A stretch of 64,000 bases of DNA from Magnaporthiopsis rhizophila (Eukaryota > Ascomycota > Sordariomycetes > Magnaporthales > Magnaporthaceae), in the NCBI GenBank assembly GCA_003049465.1, contig PYSS01000160.1, positions 1-64,000 of the forward strand, read 5' to 3'. Position numbers and translations under genes: made by a program. Position 1 is the stretch's first letter, and each line of letters starts with the position of its first letter. Below are positions 43,819 through 55,426 of this stretch, piece by piece. The notes under the pieces were generated by a model, which was not told the DNA's origin, did not search any database, and worked only from the letters and a program-made list of their open reading frames with translations.

Positions 43819-44161
43819 AGCCCCAGCTCGCTGCTCCGCCTCACCAAAAGCGGACCCGCTCCGAGCGGTTGCCGCCTTGTTTTACGCCCGCCCCTGCGTT
43901 CATGACCCGCCCAGACGTCAGATTGGGGCTCGCTTGTTTGCGTTACTATTGCTACTGCTCGGCTCGAACCGGGGCGTTAAAAACAAGGTGCAGAAGATGG
44001 AGGGAAAAGTGCGATGATCCATTCTAGCTACGGATCCGCCGCGAGGGGAAAAGGTCTAAAGGTAGCGAATGCGGGCCTGTGCGCCTCACGTGCACTCTAT
44101 GACTAATCCTCCCTTTACAGCGTGTTGTGCGCTCGGCTTGTTCCACAGCCCTGGGGAAAGG

Positions 44162-44200
44162 AGTCGCCCCCTGAAAGTAAGATGGATGCCGCCGGCAGAT
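44162..44200. repeat. Dispersed repeat, second copy
   Basis: Shares agtcgccccctg-aag-aagatgga-gccg with 40271-40308; the differences seen are mostly C/T and A/G transitions. It is probably part of an old transposable element. Confidence 0.6.
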
Positions 44201-44694
44201 ACGCGCTGGGCGCGTCTTGGCGACGGCTCCTCCAGACGGCACTGTCGTCAGGCAGTCACGGCGCCGCCCCTGGAGGCCCGTCCCGAGTTCCTGTTGTTGG
44301 TCCTTGTGACGGTCGCCCGATTGGCAGTAATCGGACGCACGCTGGGACGCGGTCGCAGCGAAGCCGCAGCGGCAGTGGCAGCAACAAAAGCTTGAGCTTG
44401 GGCGTCCTCGCCCCACCATCTCGAGTGCGGGGTTCTCGCTCATGGTCCCAGAAGCTCCAGCTCCCACCCGACGCCGTCTTCCCGCCAACTGCCACCAAGA
44501 CTCGTGCATCGCTGGCCCCTTGTTGGAACAACCTGTCGTCAGCCCCTCCGATCCGTCCCTTCCACTCGAGAACTGGTCCACCGCGCCGTAAAAACAGCCT
44601 TGCGCGTGTCACTTCCATCTCGCTTTCTACCGGCAGCTCTCGTGCCGTGCCAACCCGGGGCTGTGCATCTCTGTCTGGACATTTGTCCGCCATC

Positions 44695-47618
44695 ATGGCC
44701 GACCGCGACACTCTGCCGGCTGTCTTTCGGCCCAGCCACTATGACTTGTGCCTGACCAACCTGGACCTGAAGAACTGGACCTACAACGGCACTGTCGCGT
44801 ACGTTGCGTTGCATAACATCCCCTGGCCTTTGCTGTCTTCTTTTCTCTTTAGCTTCCCTGCATGTTAACAAGCCCGGTGGCTACCAGAATCGATGGCGAG
44901 CTGACCCAGGAAACGGCTGAAATCACCTTGAACACCCTGGAGGTCAAGGTGACAGAGGCTCGTTTTGATTCCAAGGTATGCGGGCGTGCGCTTCTCACGC
45001 CACCCACCTTGATGGCATGCTCACAGTAGAAACCCTAGCATGCCAAGGCCGCCGTCTCCCAAACCTCGGGCAAGTTCAGCTACGACGAGAAGAAGCAGCG
45101 CTGCACCATCACGTTCCCGGGGCCCCTCGCCCCTTCGCCCAAGGCCACGCTCTTCCTCAAGTTCACCGGCATCATCAACCATGACATGGCCGGGTTCTAC
45201 CGTAGCCAATACAAGCCCGCCGCCCCTGCCGCCGCCTCTGTTCCCCGGGACGATGAGTACCACTATATGCTGAGCACTCAGTTCGAGGCTTGCGATGCTC
45301 GTCGTGCGTTCCCCTGCTTCGACGAGCCGAATCTCAAGGCCACCTTCGACTTCGGCATCGAGATCCCCAGCGACCAAGTTGCACTGAGCAACATGCCCGT
45401 CAAGGAGAGCAAGGAGACTGCCGCCGGAAAGACGCTCGTTTCTTTTGAGCGCACCCCTCTGATGAGCACCTATCTCCTCGCCTGGGCCGTCGGCGACTTT
45501 GAATACACAGAGGCCTTCACCGACCGCCGCTACAACGGCAAGCATATCCCCGTCCGCGTCTACACCACCCGTGGCCTCCGCGAGCAGGGCCACTGGGCCC
45601 TGCAGCACGCACCCAAGATCATCGACTACTTCAGCGAGCAGTTCGAGATTGACTACCCGCTTCCCAAGTCGGACATTCTGGCGGTCCACGAGTTTACCCA
45701 CGGCGCCATGGAGAACTGGGGCCTGGTGACGTATCGGACGACGGCCGTTCTGTTCGACGAGAAGCTCTCCGACGTGCGCTTTCGCAACCGCGTCGCCTAT
45801 GTCGTCGCCCACGAGCTGGCTCATCAATGGTTCGGCAACCTCGTCACTATGGACTGGTGGGACGAGCTCTGGCTTAACGAAGGCTTCGCCACCTGGGCTG
45901 GCTGGCTAGCCATTGACCATCTTCACCCCGAGTGGGATGTCTGGGCCCAGTTCGTCAATGACGGCATGACCCTGGCCTTCACCCTGGACGCCATCCGAGC
46001 CTCCCACCCTATTCATGTCCCCGTCCGCGACGCCCTCGACGTCAACCAGATCTTCGATCATATCAGCTACTACAAGGGCTGCAGCATCATTCGCATGTTG
46101 GCAAACTACCTTGGCGTCAAAACTTTCCTCAAGGGTATCGCCATCTATCTCAAGAAGCACGCCTACCACAACGCTACAACGGATTCCCTTTGGGCCGCTC
46201 TGAGCGAGGCCTCGGGCGCCGACGTAAAGACCCTCATGGCCCCCTGGGTTCAGAAGATTGGCTACCCAGTCGTCACCGTCACCGAGCAACCTCAGGGCAT
46301 TACCGTTAGGCAGTCACGTTTCCTGTCCACCGGTGACGTCAAGCCCGAGGACGACACGACTACATGGTGGATTCCCCTGGCGCTGTCCGGCAAGATAGGC
46401 ATGGCGCAGGGCGAGGTGGACACTGCGTCCCTGACGACCAAGGAGGAAACCATTGCCGGGGTTGACAGCGAGTTTTACCAGCTTAACAGCTCGGCGAATG
46501 GCTTTTACCAGGTCAACTACCCTCCAGAGAGGCTCGCCCGGTTCGGGAAGCAGCTTGGCAGGCTCAACGCCTCCGAGAAGATCCGGATCGCAAGCTCGGC
46601 GTCTGATCTGGCTTTCTCCGGCTACGGCAGCACTGCGGCGCTGTTGTCATTCCTCGAGGGCTTCAACAGCGAGACGGAGTACCTAGTGCTCGCACAGGCT
46701 CTCGACGCAGTTGGCGAACTCAAGTCGGTGTTTGGTGACGACGACGAGATCCGAAATGGCCTTAGCGCCTTCACGCTCCGCCTGATCGAAAGTTCGTTGG
46801 CCAAGGTCGGCTTTGAAGTTCCGGCCAATGATGAGTACAGCAGTAGCATGCTTCGAAAGAGGCTCCTGGTGGCCGCTGTCGCTAATGGACACGAAGCGTG
46901 AGTGATGCGGACCATTATGAGATCATCTTGGATGTGATAGTTACCTATATGGTTTGTTTTTAAACTGATCACGCGCTACCCGATTAGTACCAGGCAAGAG
47001 GCACAGAAGAGGTTCTCCGCTTATTTCGAGGCTGGCAACAAGACGGCCATTCACGCCGACCTGCGCACAGCGGTCTACCGCGCCGGGATCCTGGGTGACC
47101 CGGCCAAGGCGGCCCGGATCCTGAAGAAGGAGTGGTACACCACCGCAGCGATCGATGGCAAGGACATGTGTCTTGCCGCACTAGGACACGTTCAGGACCC
47201 CAAGGTTATCGAGGAGGTGCTCCTGCCATTCCTCCTGTCAATCGCGCCGCCCGCCGCTGCGTCGGACTCGATCCCGCCGGGAGATGTCCACATGCTGGCC
47301 TCTCCTATGGCAGCAAACCGGGTGGCGCGACCGCTGCTGTGGAAGCGCATCCAGGAGGGGTGGGAGAGCGAAGTGGTGGCCAAGCTGGGCGGGAACCCGG
47401 TCGTGCTGGACCGATTCGTCAAGTTGTCGCTGAGCAAGTTCACGGATGCTTCGGTCATCGACGAGATCGATGCCTTCTTTGCTGCCAGGGACACGTCGGG
47501 CTTCGACCGCACACTCAAGACCGTGAAGGACAAGGTGCGGGGCCGGGCGGCATACCGGTCCAGGGACGCCGAGGCTCTGCGGAGCTGGCTGCGTGAGAAG
47601 GGGTACGCCAAGCAATAG
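44695..47618 (+). CDS. M1-family (gluzincin) aminopeptidase, Ape2/puromycin-sensitive type
   Basis: Zinc exopeptidase that removes N-terminal residues from peptides, usually cytosolic. Exons 44695-44798, 44888-44975, 45039-46897 and 46988-47618 give 893 residues, normal for the family. The exon joins restore NGTVAIDGELTQETAEITL and NGHEATRQEAQKRF. Signatures: substrate-binding GAMENWGL (about 286-293), zinc site HELAH at 322-326 with the third ligand Glu345 in WLNEGFATW, transition-state region SHPIHVPV, and the C-terminal ERAP1-like helical domain. The ATG at 44695 was chosen because it starts the family's N-terminal beta domain (FRPSHYDLCLTNLDL). The upstream frame is open but low-complexity. 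Two early introns are typical of fungal orthologues. Confidence 0.95.
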
Positions 47619-49089
47619 GCGCTTGCCTGCCCAACCAACCGATATCTACAAGGCTCTTGAAACACTATACTATCCATCCTGTGATCTATACTGGTGACAC
47701 GTGTATCTACATAGATAAAAGTAAGAGTTCCCACGATGTCGTTTCCTGTGTGGGAGGTTGGAGGCTACGAGGCGCCCGCTCGCTGACTCGGTTTGTCGTC
47801 GGCTTGGGATCAGTCTCAAAAGCCCGACTTCCAAGCCCGAAATGGGCAAGTGCCACAGCCAAGATACTGGAGGTGGGCCTCGAGGGCCTGTGGCTTGGAC
47901 CTGGTCCGAGTTAGCGCTGCATCCTGCAGCTCTGTGCATCTGCATGTCGCCATTCGTCTGTTGTTACTATGCCTAAGCTGGGCAAACACGCCGTCGGGTG
48001 AGCCAGATGACGCGGCGGCATTGTGCGGGCAGGCACAGAAATTTTATGTTTGCGGGATCGGTCACCTGAACCTAGCACTAGAGGTGTGCTTTGGGAAGGA
48101 AATCTCGTCATTGTGCTGGCTGCACAGTAGGGGGGGTCCCACTAGCGCCAGTCATCATCGAGTCGCGCTGCCTGGACAGGGAGGGGCTACCTTGCTCTTT
48201 ACTTATGCTTGCACAGGCTTTTGGGTGGTTGGGAGCCGTTGGTAGGCTGACATAATGAAGGTTCCAACCCGTCACAGGTGGAGCCCTTTGAGGTCTGCCT
48301 GCCGAACCAGCCATTCTGAGGGGCTGGGTCGCTGCATGCGCGCCTTGGGAAACAATGGAATCCATGCCCACACGCTCAGTCATCATTCATTTCGAGGCTT
48401 GATAGCCCGCCTGGTGCTCACCCAGCGCTTCTGTGTGCTTCCATCGGATCGGTGGTGGTCGACGTTACAAACAAAGTTGTCGCTCGTTTTTTCGCTTTGC
48501 TTTCCTCTTTTACTCCCCTTGTCTATGCCACACCCTTCCTTGTCCGAGGTTGTAGCAGTCTGGACTCGCAACTTTAACGCAAACCCCTCGCGCCTCCTGC
48601 GCCACGTCGTTTTGAAGCCCTGCGACGACCAACTTCGTCATCTCGACCCCAGAAACCCCGGCTGACCTGTCTCACGCTGCCCCCTCACACCCGACCCCTG
48701 ACGCTTCCGCCTGGGAACCTACTGAATCTGATCGCGCCCGTTCACATCGACGACCCCCGCCACCTGTCACTGGTCCTACTTTCGTTCAGCCTCCCTACGC
48801 TTTCGGCGCTCATTGACTCCCTCTTTTGTTCTCACATCTGGCCCGCTATTCCTGGTCGTACTTTACTCATTTCGACATAAACGGGCGGGAACCTTTATTT
48901 TTCGCGCGACCCGAATAGTCCGTGGTCTTGGACTGTGGCGCGAAGCCGGTGCTTTTTCCTTCTTCTCTCCGACGCTCGCTCGCCCTTCGGGTGTGGTAGT
49001 CTCTGCCTGACCTGATACTTCTATTGGCCCCTGAAAAACTCGATCGCCGTTGCAGCGTCCTACGCTACGGTTCGCCCTGGTTGCCCGAT
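47619..49089. other. Intergenic; leader of the TCP11-like gene
   Basis: No gene in 47619-48400. 48480-49080 is pyrimidine-rich with many CCTC/TTTC tracts and is probably the promoter and leader of the next gene. Confidence 0.5.
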
Positions 49090-52000
49090 ATGAGGCGCTC
49101 GTCGCTGGATCTCAGCGAACCCTCGCGGGCCCGCGAAGAGTCCCTCGGTTCGCCATCACCCGCCTCGCCGATCGACCGACCCGAGATGGTGCTATCGCTT
49201 GCTGAGGTCGTCGGGGCCGACGAGGAGCTGGACACAGTCTCGGACGGCCCTGGCGCCCCCCGCATCTACACGCCACCCCCACACATCGCCGCCCGCTTCT
49301 ACAGGCCGTCCCAGGCCAGGCGGAAGGACTCGGCCGCCTCCTCGCGCCGCAACTCCATCTCCTCGGCACACTCGCTGTCCTCTGCCGGCTGTGCCCGCCA
49401 GGCCGGGCCTCAGAGCAAGCACATCGCCCAGCATCTCCGGCGCGCCTCCATTCTCGAGGATCGCAAGGCCCGCCTTGCCGACCGCGCAGCACATGCCGAA
49501 AAGGTGCGCCTAAGGGCCGCCCTCGCAAAGGCCACCATCCGCGACACGACGCTCAGCGAGGAGCGCGCCCTGGCCGCCCAGCAGACCCGCGAGCGCAACC
49601 TGGCCGAGATCGCGGCCGCCTGCGCCGAGGAGGTTAAGAGGGCCAAGGCGGTGGCTGAGTCCACAAAGGAGAAGCGCGAGCAGGAGATCCGCAAGCTCAA
49701 GATGCAAATGGAGGAGCGCATGGCCGAGGCCAAGAGGCGGCGCGATGAGCTGCGGAGTCGGAATGCGGCCAGGACGCGCTCCAGAGGCCACAGCCAGAGC
49801 CTGGGCAACACCCGCAAGGCCGCTGATATGCTTCCCGACGTTAAAGAGGAGAGCAAGGAGGTGGACGAGGCGAGGCCCATGACGCCAGAATCCGCCGCTC
49901 GGCAGCTGCAGTGGTGGTGGAGGGCCACCATCAGGCGCCGTGCCGTGGCCGAGTTCCAGGCCCTGGGCCTCAACATCGATGGCGTCCGGGAGACGGCTTT
50001 CGAGAAGGTGGTCCAGCTCCTCGCCCAGGAGTCTGTGCTGACCGCCACATCTAGGATGTTGAGGATCTGCGGCTTGCGTGAGGGCGCCGTCGGGTCCGTC
50101 AGCGGGATGGCGGCCGTCCGCACTTTTCTGAGCGCCCTTCTCATCCTCGGTCACCCATCCCAGGTGCTGAGTAACAAGGACAACAAGGGAGAACAGGAGC
50201 AGGTTGGGGCAGTTCTAACGCAGCCCCTCTCCAAGGATGACCTGGCTAATCCGCAACTACAGGAGCTCGTCGGCAAAGCGAGAGACCTTCTCATCTGCTT
50301 TGAGAACATACTGCCGCGCCTGACCTCGATGAATGGCTACACGCCCCCTCCGGGTCTCAAAGCCCAGCTGCCCGAGACGTATGCTGCCTTTCACAACACC
50401 TTCATCGCGTGGAAGGCCAGGGACTCGGGCGCCCTCATCGACGTCATGCTCATGCAGTTTGTCGAGCTCGATGCCATCTGGCAGACGGTCAAAGACAGCA
50501 CGGACCCGTCGGTCACCGAGTCGTACCGGCAGAGCATCCAGGACAACCAGGTGATGCTCCTCGTTCGTATCAAGAAGCTGGCCGGCGCCGAGCAGGGCAA
50601 GAAGATGGTGTTTGAGGCCGTGCGCAAGGCCCGGAAGTCCCGGGCCGAGACCAAGCCCAGCGGCGACACGAAGCCGCGGGAAGCGGCTGATTACACCGTT
50701 GAGACAGCCATGGGCGATTTGGGGACGCCAGAGCCGTCAGAGCAGCAGAGGCAGGAGGAATCGCCGGCCCAGGAGCCTTCCCCGTCCGAGGAGGCAAAGC
50801 ACATGACAGTCAGAGTCCGCATCCCCAGGAACCGCCTGCTCCCAGACAACCGCATCCTGGTTCATGAGCTGTCCATCGACAAGAACTACCGCCTATCGGC
50901 AGAGGAATACAGGGAGCAACAGGCCCTGTTCTTGGCGCCCCTGCTGCAACGGATGCGAGACACGATGCAGCACGAAAGTCAGGAAGAAGAGCACTTCAGG
51001 CTGCTGCTCGAGGTGGCCAAGGAGCTGCGCGCCAAGCTTCAGCGCCTCGTGCAGCAGGGCAAGTCGATGCACACATTCATTGGCGAAGTGCTGGACACGG
51101 ACGTGGCCTACCAACAGTTTGTTACGGGGAGCTTCTCGTACGAGAAGTTCTTCTCCACCATGGGCCAGCTCCTGCCCAAGCTCTGCGCGCCCTTGCGTGA
51201 CGATGAGGCCAAGGAGCTCGTGGAGCATGGGCTCCGGAACGGCACATACGTCGACAGGCTCGAGGCCTTGATGAGCTTCGTCGATGTCATGTCGAGCGAC
51301 CATGCCAACTACCTCTTGAGCCTCGTTGCGCCGCAGATCCTGTCGTCGGCGTCTGAGTACGAAGCCAAGTGTTTCGCGCAGGCTCTGGAGCGCAAGGACC
51401 ACGGTCTCGAGGCGGCTGAGGCGTCGTGGCGGTCCGCACGCGGCAGGCTCCTGACCGAGGCGGCGCGGCGAGACCCAGAAGGGATCAGCCACCCAAAATC
51501 ACGCCCGACGCCGGACCGCATCTATACGCAGGTGCTGGTAGACCTATTTACGCGCCTGGGGCCCGTCTCTCTAGACGACATGCCCGAGACGCTGCGCCTG
51601 GATCACCGGCGGGCCGTGCGGTCCGGGGCGCTGACGCGGCGAATCGTCACGACGGGCGCGATACTGCTACAGTGCAAGAACATGCTGAAGCGAGACGTAC
51701 GCGTCCCGTGGAGGACCGAAGCCGGCCGCATCATGACTGTCCTCGAAACTGCCGATGAGAGGCGGCTGCTGAAGCAGAGGGAGGGTGACGACTCGTCCAC
51801 CACTCCCAGGAGTAGCAGCGAATCCTCATCCCAGGCGGTCGTCGACGGTGTCATGGCCGCGCTCGAATCCGGCCGGTCCATGCCCTCGGCGACCAAGACG
51901 AACCTCAGGGCGCTTGTTGGCAAAATGGAGGCTGCGGCAGCCGAGTCGGGGCGCACCGGCTGCGAGCCGAGTGAGCCGGTGTTGAGGCTGCTGCTCAATC

Positions 52001-52266
52001 GGCTGAGGACCCACGTGCTCTCGCGGCTGGCGGCCGGGTCCGCGAGCGAGAAGGTGCGCACGGCCAGCACAGCCGGCGAGAGGCTGGCGGGACTGGGCCT
52101 GGCCGAGTTCGTCGACCGGGTCAGGGACATGGTGGACGAGATCTCGCGCGTGGGCGCCGTGGACCGCGAAGCGCACGGTCCTTGGTGGGAGGCCGTTGCC
52201 GGGAATGTCGACAAGGAGGGAGGCGAGGCGTCGTCGTCTGCTATCGCCTCCTCGCCGTGGCGCTGA
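49090..52266 (+). CDS. TCP11-family protein, Sok1-like
   Basis: Single long exon. The first in-frame ATG after the stop at 48997 is 49090, giving 1,058 residues; an upstream exon cannot be excluded. Residues 1-110 are Ser/Pro-rich. A long basic coiled coil at about 130-240 (RRASILEDRKARLADRAAHA, EKREQEIRKLKMQMEERMAE) is followed by an IQ-like segment (ARQLQWWWRATIRRRAVAEF) that could bind calmodulin. The TCP11 domain runs from about 430 to 900 (DLANPQLQELVGKARDLLIC, VMLMQFVELDAIW, FLAPLLQRMRDTM, SFSYEKFFSTMGQLLPKLCA, ILLQCKNMLKRDVRVPW). Yeast Sok1 suppresses loss of cAMP-dependent protein kinase, so a role in PKA signalling is expected by family but not shown here. Confidence 0.88.
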   Translation: MRRSSLDLSEPSRAREESLGSPSPASPIDRPEMVLSLAEVVGADEELDTVSDGPGAPRIYTPPPHIAARFYRPSQARRKDSAASSRRNSISSAHSLSSAGCARQAGPQSKHIAQHLRRASILEDRKARLADRAAHAEKVRLRAALAKATIRDTTLSEERALAAQQTRERNLAEIAAACAEEVKRAKAVAESTKEKREQEIRKLKMQMEERMAEAKRRRDELRSRNAARTRSRGHSQSLGNTRKAADMLPDVKEESKEVDEARPMTPESAARQLQWWWRATIRRRAVAEFQALGLNIDGVRETAFEKVVQLLAQESVLTATSRMLRICGLREGAVGSVSGMAAVRTFLSALLILGHPSQVLSNKDNKGEQEQVGAVLTQPLSKDDLANPQLQELVGKARDLLICFENILPRLTSMNGYTPPPGLKAQLPETYAAFHNTFIAWKARDSGALIDVMLMQFVELDAIWQTVKDSTDPSVTESYRQSIQDNQVMLLVRIKKLAGAEQGKKMVFEAVRKARKSRAETKPSGDTKPREAADYTVETAMGDLGTPEPSEQQRQEESPAQEPSPSEEAKHMTVRVRIPRNRLLPDNRILVHELSIDKNYRLSAEEYREQQALFLAPLLQRMRDTMQHESQEEEHFRLLLEVAKELRAKLQRLVQQGKSMHTFIGEVLDTDVAYQQFVTGSFSYEKFFSTMGQLLPKLCAPLRDDEAKELVEHGLRNGTYVDRLEALMSFVDVMSSDHANYLLSLVAPQILSSASEYEAKCFAQALERKDHGLEAAEASWRSARGRLLTEAARRDPEGISHPKSRPTPDRIYTQVLVDLFTRLGPVSLDDMPETLRLDHRRAVRSGALTRRIVTTGAILLQCKNMLKRDVRVPWRTEAGRIMTVLETADERRLLKQREGDDSSTTPRSSSESSSQAVVDGVMAALESGRSMPSATKTNLRALVGKMEAAAAESGRTGCEPSEPVLRLLLNRLRTHVLSRLAAGSASEKVRTASTAGERLAGLGLAEFVDRVRDMVDEISRVGAVDREAHGPWWEAVAGNVDKEGGEASSSAIASSPWR

Positions 52267-53432
52267 ATGAGCAGTAGCGAGGCGCCGGGGAAGACGGTTT
52301 TTCTTCCTCCCGCTCGCACCACTTGGTCCAGAGAACGGACGGAAAAGTCATGCTGAGCATGATTTGTACGACGACGTGTGAGATGGGCCTTTGTTTTTTG
52401 GGCATTTTAACGCGACCTATGGGGTGTTTAGCGATGCAGACTGATTTTTTTTCTCCGGTTTTCTGTTTCCTTGTTCGTTCCTTTCTTGGTTGTTGTTTTC
52501 TCCTATCCTTTTTTTCGTTCCTTCCGAACGAACGAACACGGCAGCGAGTTTACCTGCTATTACGCCTTGTCGATATGGGGGTATCTTGGACGGGGTTTGG
52601 GCAAATGTTATCAAGCAGGCGTTTTGCTTTTATTGCCTACTTTCTTTTCTTTTCTTTTCTGGATTCGAGGTTACCTACCTACCTGTTTTATCGGTTCACC
52701 GCATATGTTTGTGCGTATGTGGTTTTGTCTCGCGATCCCGCACCTGCATTTTGTATTTTGTGTCTTCGTCTCCTGAAGACCCGGAGTCGACAAGCGGCTA
52801 CCATTGGTTGTCATATGACTTGATGTGGCTTTCGCTGAGCGGCCGCTGTTAGCACTACTTAGGTATATGCTACTAGCTGCATCATCATGAACTTTGCTCT
52901 CGTTACACAGCGCTATATCGTTCGTTAGCTTGTCTATGGCGAGCTTCCTACTTGATGTTTTGTCCCTTGGGCTGCCATGGATCTGTGTGTGGTAGGGATC
53001 GAAGCGGATGTCCGCAGGAAGGATATATACCTGATAGGTAGGTACATATCTAGGTAGGTACCCAGGCTTCAAAGCCATCACTTGTTGCTGCCATATATCC
53101 TTCTGGTGGTCTCACCGGTGCAAAATCACGGCAGTTGTCGGATCACCGTTCCGGACCCACGTGATTGCGATCAGGCTTTGTGTGATCCGGACGCTGTAAA
53201 GGTACTGATCCAGCTGGCTACCAATTATGTCTGGTGCCTTCTAGCATCGCGTTTAGGGACAAATAATAAGTAAAGAAAAAAAAAATAATGAAAGAAAAAG
53301 AAGGAAAGAAAACAATCCCCTGTCCTTGTCATGTTGCAATCCCTTATATAAGGACCAGGCAGGGTGTAATCCTCGCTACGACAGGGTTTCAGTACCTATA
53401 GGGAGTACCAACTCATACAGACAACCAAGCTG
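52267..53432. other. Intergenic, low-GC, with GTAGG/CTACC simple repeats
   Basis: Contains TTTTCTTTT tracts and ACGAACGAAC (52530). Around 52670-52685 and 53035-53062 lie ACCTACCTACC/TAGGTAGGTA repeats. No gene seen. Confidence 0.55.
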
Positions 53433-54726
53433 CTAAGTGCCTAATGCTGGGGCAGAGGGAGTGTCTACGTAGACAACGACTGGGTCCGTCGGGGCTGTTC
53501 CCGCCTCCTCCTGCTCCTCCTCCTGCTCCGACAACACATTGCTTTCGAACCAGGGCCAATACACCTCGGTGGAGTACCGCGCAAGTCGGCGGATGCACCA
53601 GACGATGTGGTAAATTCCCTGAATGCTGCTGGTGCTGCCAATGGTACAATCTGTCCAGAGGGTCGTCGTCCGCCCAGGAGACAGGGTCGCCGCGGCGAAT
53701 TTCCATTCATGCCCGACAATATAGATTGAAGGCAGGAAGCCGAGATGCTCGATGGCAGACTGAGACGCCAGTGTTTTCAGCATGTTCCAGTGCGCTGCTT
53801 GCCAGACGCCCAGCTGGAGATGTGAGTCGTCGACGTGCGTGCTGGCTCGCTTGGTCTCGATGCTGACGGCGATTGGTTTGTCGCACAACGGACGGAACTC
53901 AGTATGGTTGATGGAGAGCCCGGGCAAGTTGAGGCAAATGCTTCTGATAGCTTGCAACGCGGGTGTGCTATGGGGCATGCGCTTGGGCCAAACCGGGTCT
54001 ATGGTCAGGCACATGCCGACGTTTTTGCCGTTAGGGGTACATGATGGGATATATCCGGGTTGGATTCGAGCAGCCGTACTGCAGCGGCGTTAGGGATAGG
54101 GCTTGGCTTCACAGGACCGACATGAGGAACAAGGAATAAGAAGACGAACAAGGAACAGGGAGACGAACAGTGAGACAGCATACGTACCAGGGTGTGATGT
54201 CGACACGGTTGTGCTGCGGAACCGCGAGACGCAACAAGGGAAAATAAACAGCGGCGTTCCAGCCAGCTTCGTCCTGCTCGAGATAGGTATACTCGACGGC
54301 GGTATCCAAAAGATTGCGGACGTCGGATAGGGCCGGGGACTCTAGCGTCTCGTCAACCGTGCCGTCGTTCCAATACGAGGGCTCGAAATAGACAGACTCG
54401 GGCTCTGCAAAGTTCCACACTTTGGCCAGGTCACTTTTGCAGGAAAGTGACACAAACGGCCTGCCGCCCCCATTGACGGCGTTAAAGTCGGTCAAGAGCT
54501 GGAGCAGGTTCGGACAGAAGTGAGAGGAATCGTCAACGGTGGCAAAAGAAACGGTGTTGACCGGCTCTCGTCCAAGCTCCATCATCCTCCTCCTCCTCCG
54601 CCTCTCTGGGGCTGACATTTGGTCGCTGCTGCATGTCCGACTGGTAGTACTGCTGGTGTCCGAGGAACCGGCAGACTGCCGAGGTCGGTACGCGAGGCGA
54701 GCCCGGGGCGATCCGTCTTCGTCCAT
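53433..54726 (-). CDS. Fungal PD-(D/E)XK nuclease-like protein, copy A
   Basis: Exons 54188-54726 and 53433-54078 (intron GTACGT...CTGCAG, purine-rich inside), 394 residues from the first in-frame ATG. The N-terminus is Ser/Arg-rich. The domain shows LLQLLTDFNAVNGGGRPFVS, SDVRNLLDTAVEYTYLEQDE, AGWNAAVYFPLLRLAV and, in exon 2, SINHTEFRPLCDKPIAVSIETK, LQLGVWQAAHWNML, GHEWKFAAAT. IAVSIETK is the E-x-K of the nuclease core and LQLGVW a conserved helix. The family is a fungal, repeat-rich nuclease-like group. A further N-terminal stretch (LDSDAFSQWLEGALKHHH) lies upstream in another frame, separated by a G6 run near 54735, and the family's usual ATG reads ATTG there, so the copy may be a young pseudogene. 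Confidence 0.7.
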
Positions 54727-55426
54727 CTCGTCAGGGGGGCGGCCTGAGAAGCGACGTGAGAGGCGAGAAAGGCTGTTGCTGCCAATCAAGGTGGTGGTGC
54801 TTCAAGGCGCCCTCGAGCCACTGTGAAAACGCGTCGCTGTCCAATGATGATGGGATTGGGATGAACGACGGGACTCCGTGGTGGTGCTGATGTGATGGTT
54901 GCAAGCAGTGTGCGCTGACGCCCAATCGCTGTTGGAATTAGGCGTATGGTTGCCCCTCTTCCCCACATTCTGCACCCATTCTTACTCCTATTTCCTTTCC
55001 TATTCCTATTTCATTTAGCCACGCATGCGGCCAGGATGATAACGACGACCCAAGCTGCAGACCAGACTGCCGTGGGTCTCAACGGGAACAAGGCCGGCAT
55101 CTGCAGGAGCGAGGAGTCGATGAGGGCATCGGCATCTGTCTATACACACGGCCTGGACCAGTCGCCGCCCCCCGCGCGGTCGGCTCCACCAACAGTAATG
55201 CGCGATGCCTGAGCAGCCAAAAGCTCAAACGTCCCGCCCATTATCGATTTAGCCAACCCCTGGAATTGGAATATTTTAAGGGTCCAAACCGCATCTTTGT
55301 GCCATGTTTGGCCGGGAATGCCTTGATTCTAGCATTCCGAAAGTGTCGTCCGTTGCCGGGGGGTGTGCAGACTGGGAGGCCGATGATCCCTTTGGTTTCG
55401 GGAGTGGCCACCCAGACCCTACATAA
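54727..55426. other. Displaced N-terminus of copy A and intergenic DNA
   Basis: 54731-54860 on the minus strand encodes SSLDSDAFSQWLEGALKH, the N-terminal motif of the nuclease-like family, out of frame with copy A. The rest holds no recognised gene. Confidence 0.5.

Larger units (their letters stand above)
43082..44694. other. Divergent upstream region with relic coding and an inverted repeat
   Basis: Between the minus-strand nuclear-type protein and the plus-strand aminopeptidase. A helical open frame (KLQENMAATAAAKTAVEKEL) at 43560-43700 ends in the inverted repeat described separately. Bases 44162-44200 repeat 40271-40308. A pyrimidine-rich stretch 44500-44690 is probably the aminopeptidase leader. 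Confidence 0.45.

Noticed and set aside
44122..44694. N-terminal extension of the aminopeptidase
   Set aside because: Open in frame but low-complexity, without a clear targeting sequence; the family N-terminus starts at 44695.
45021..45827. Minus-strand 268-codon frame
   Set aside because: Antisense to the M1 aminopeptidase catalytic region.
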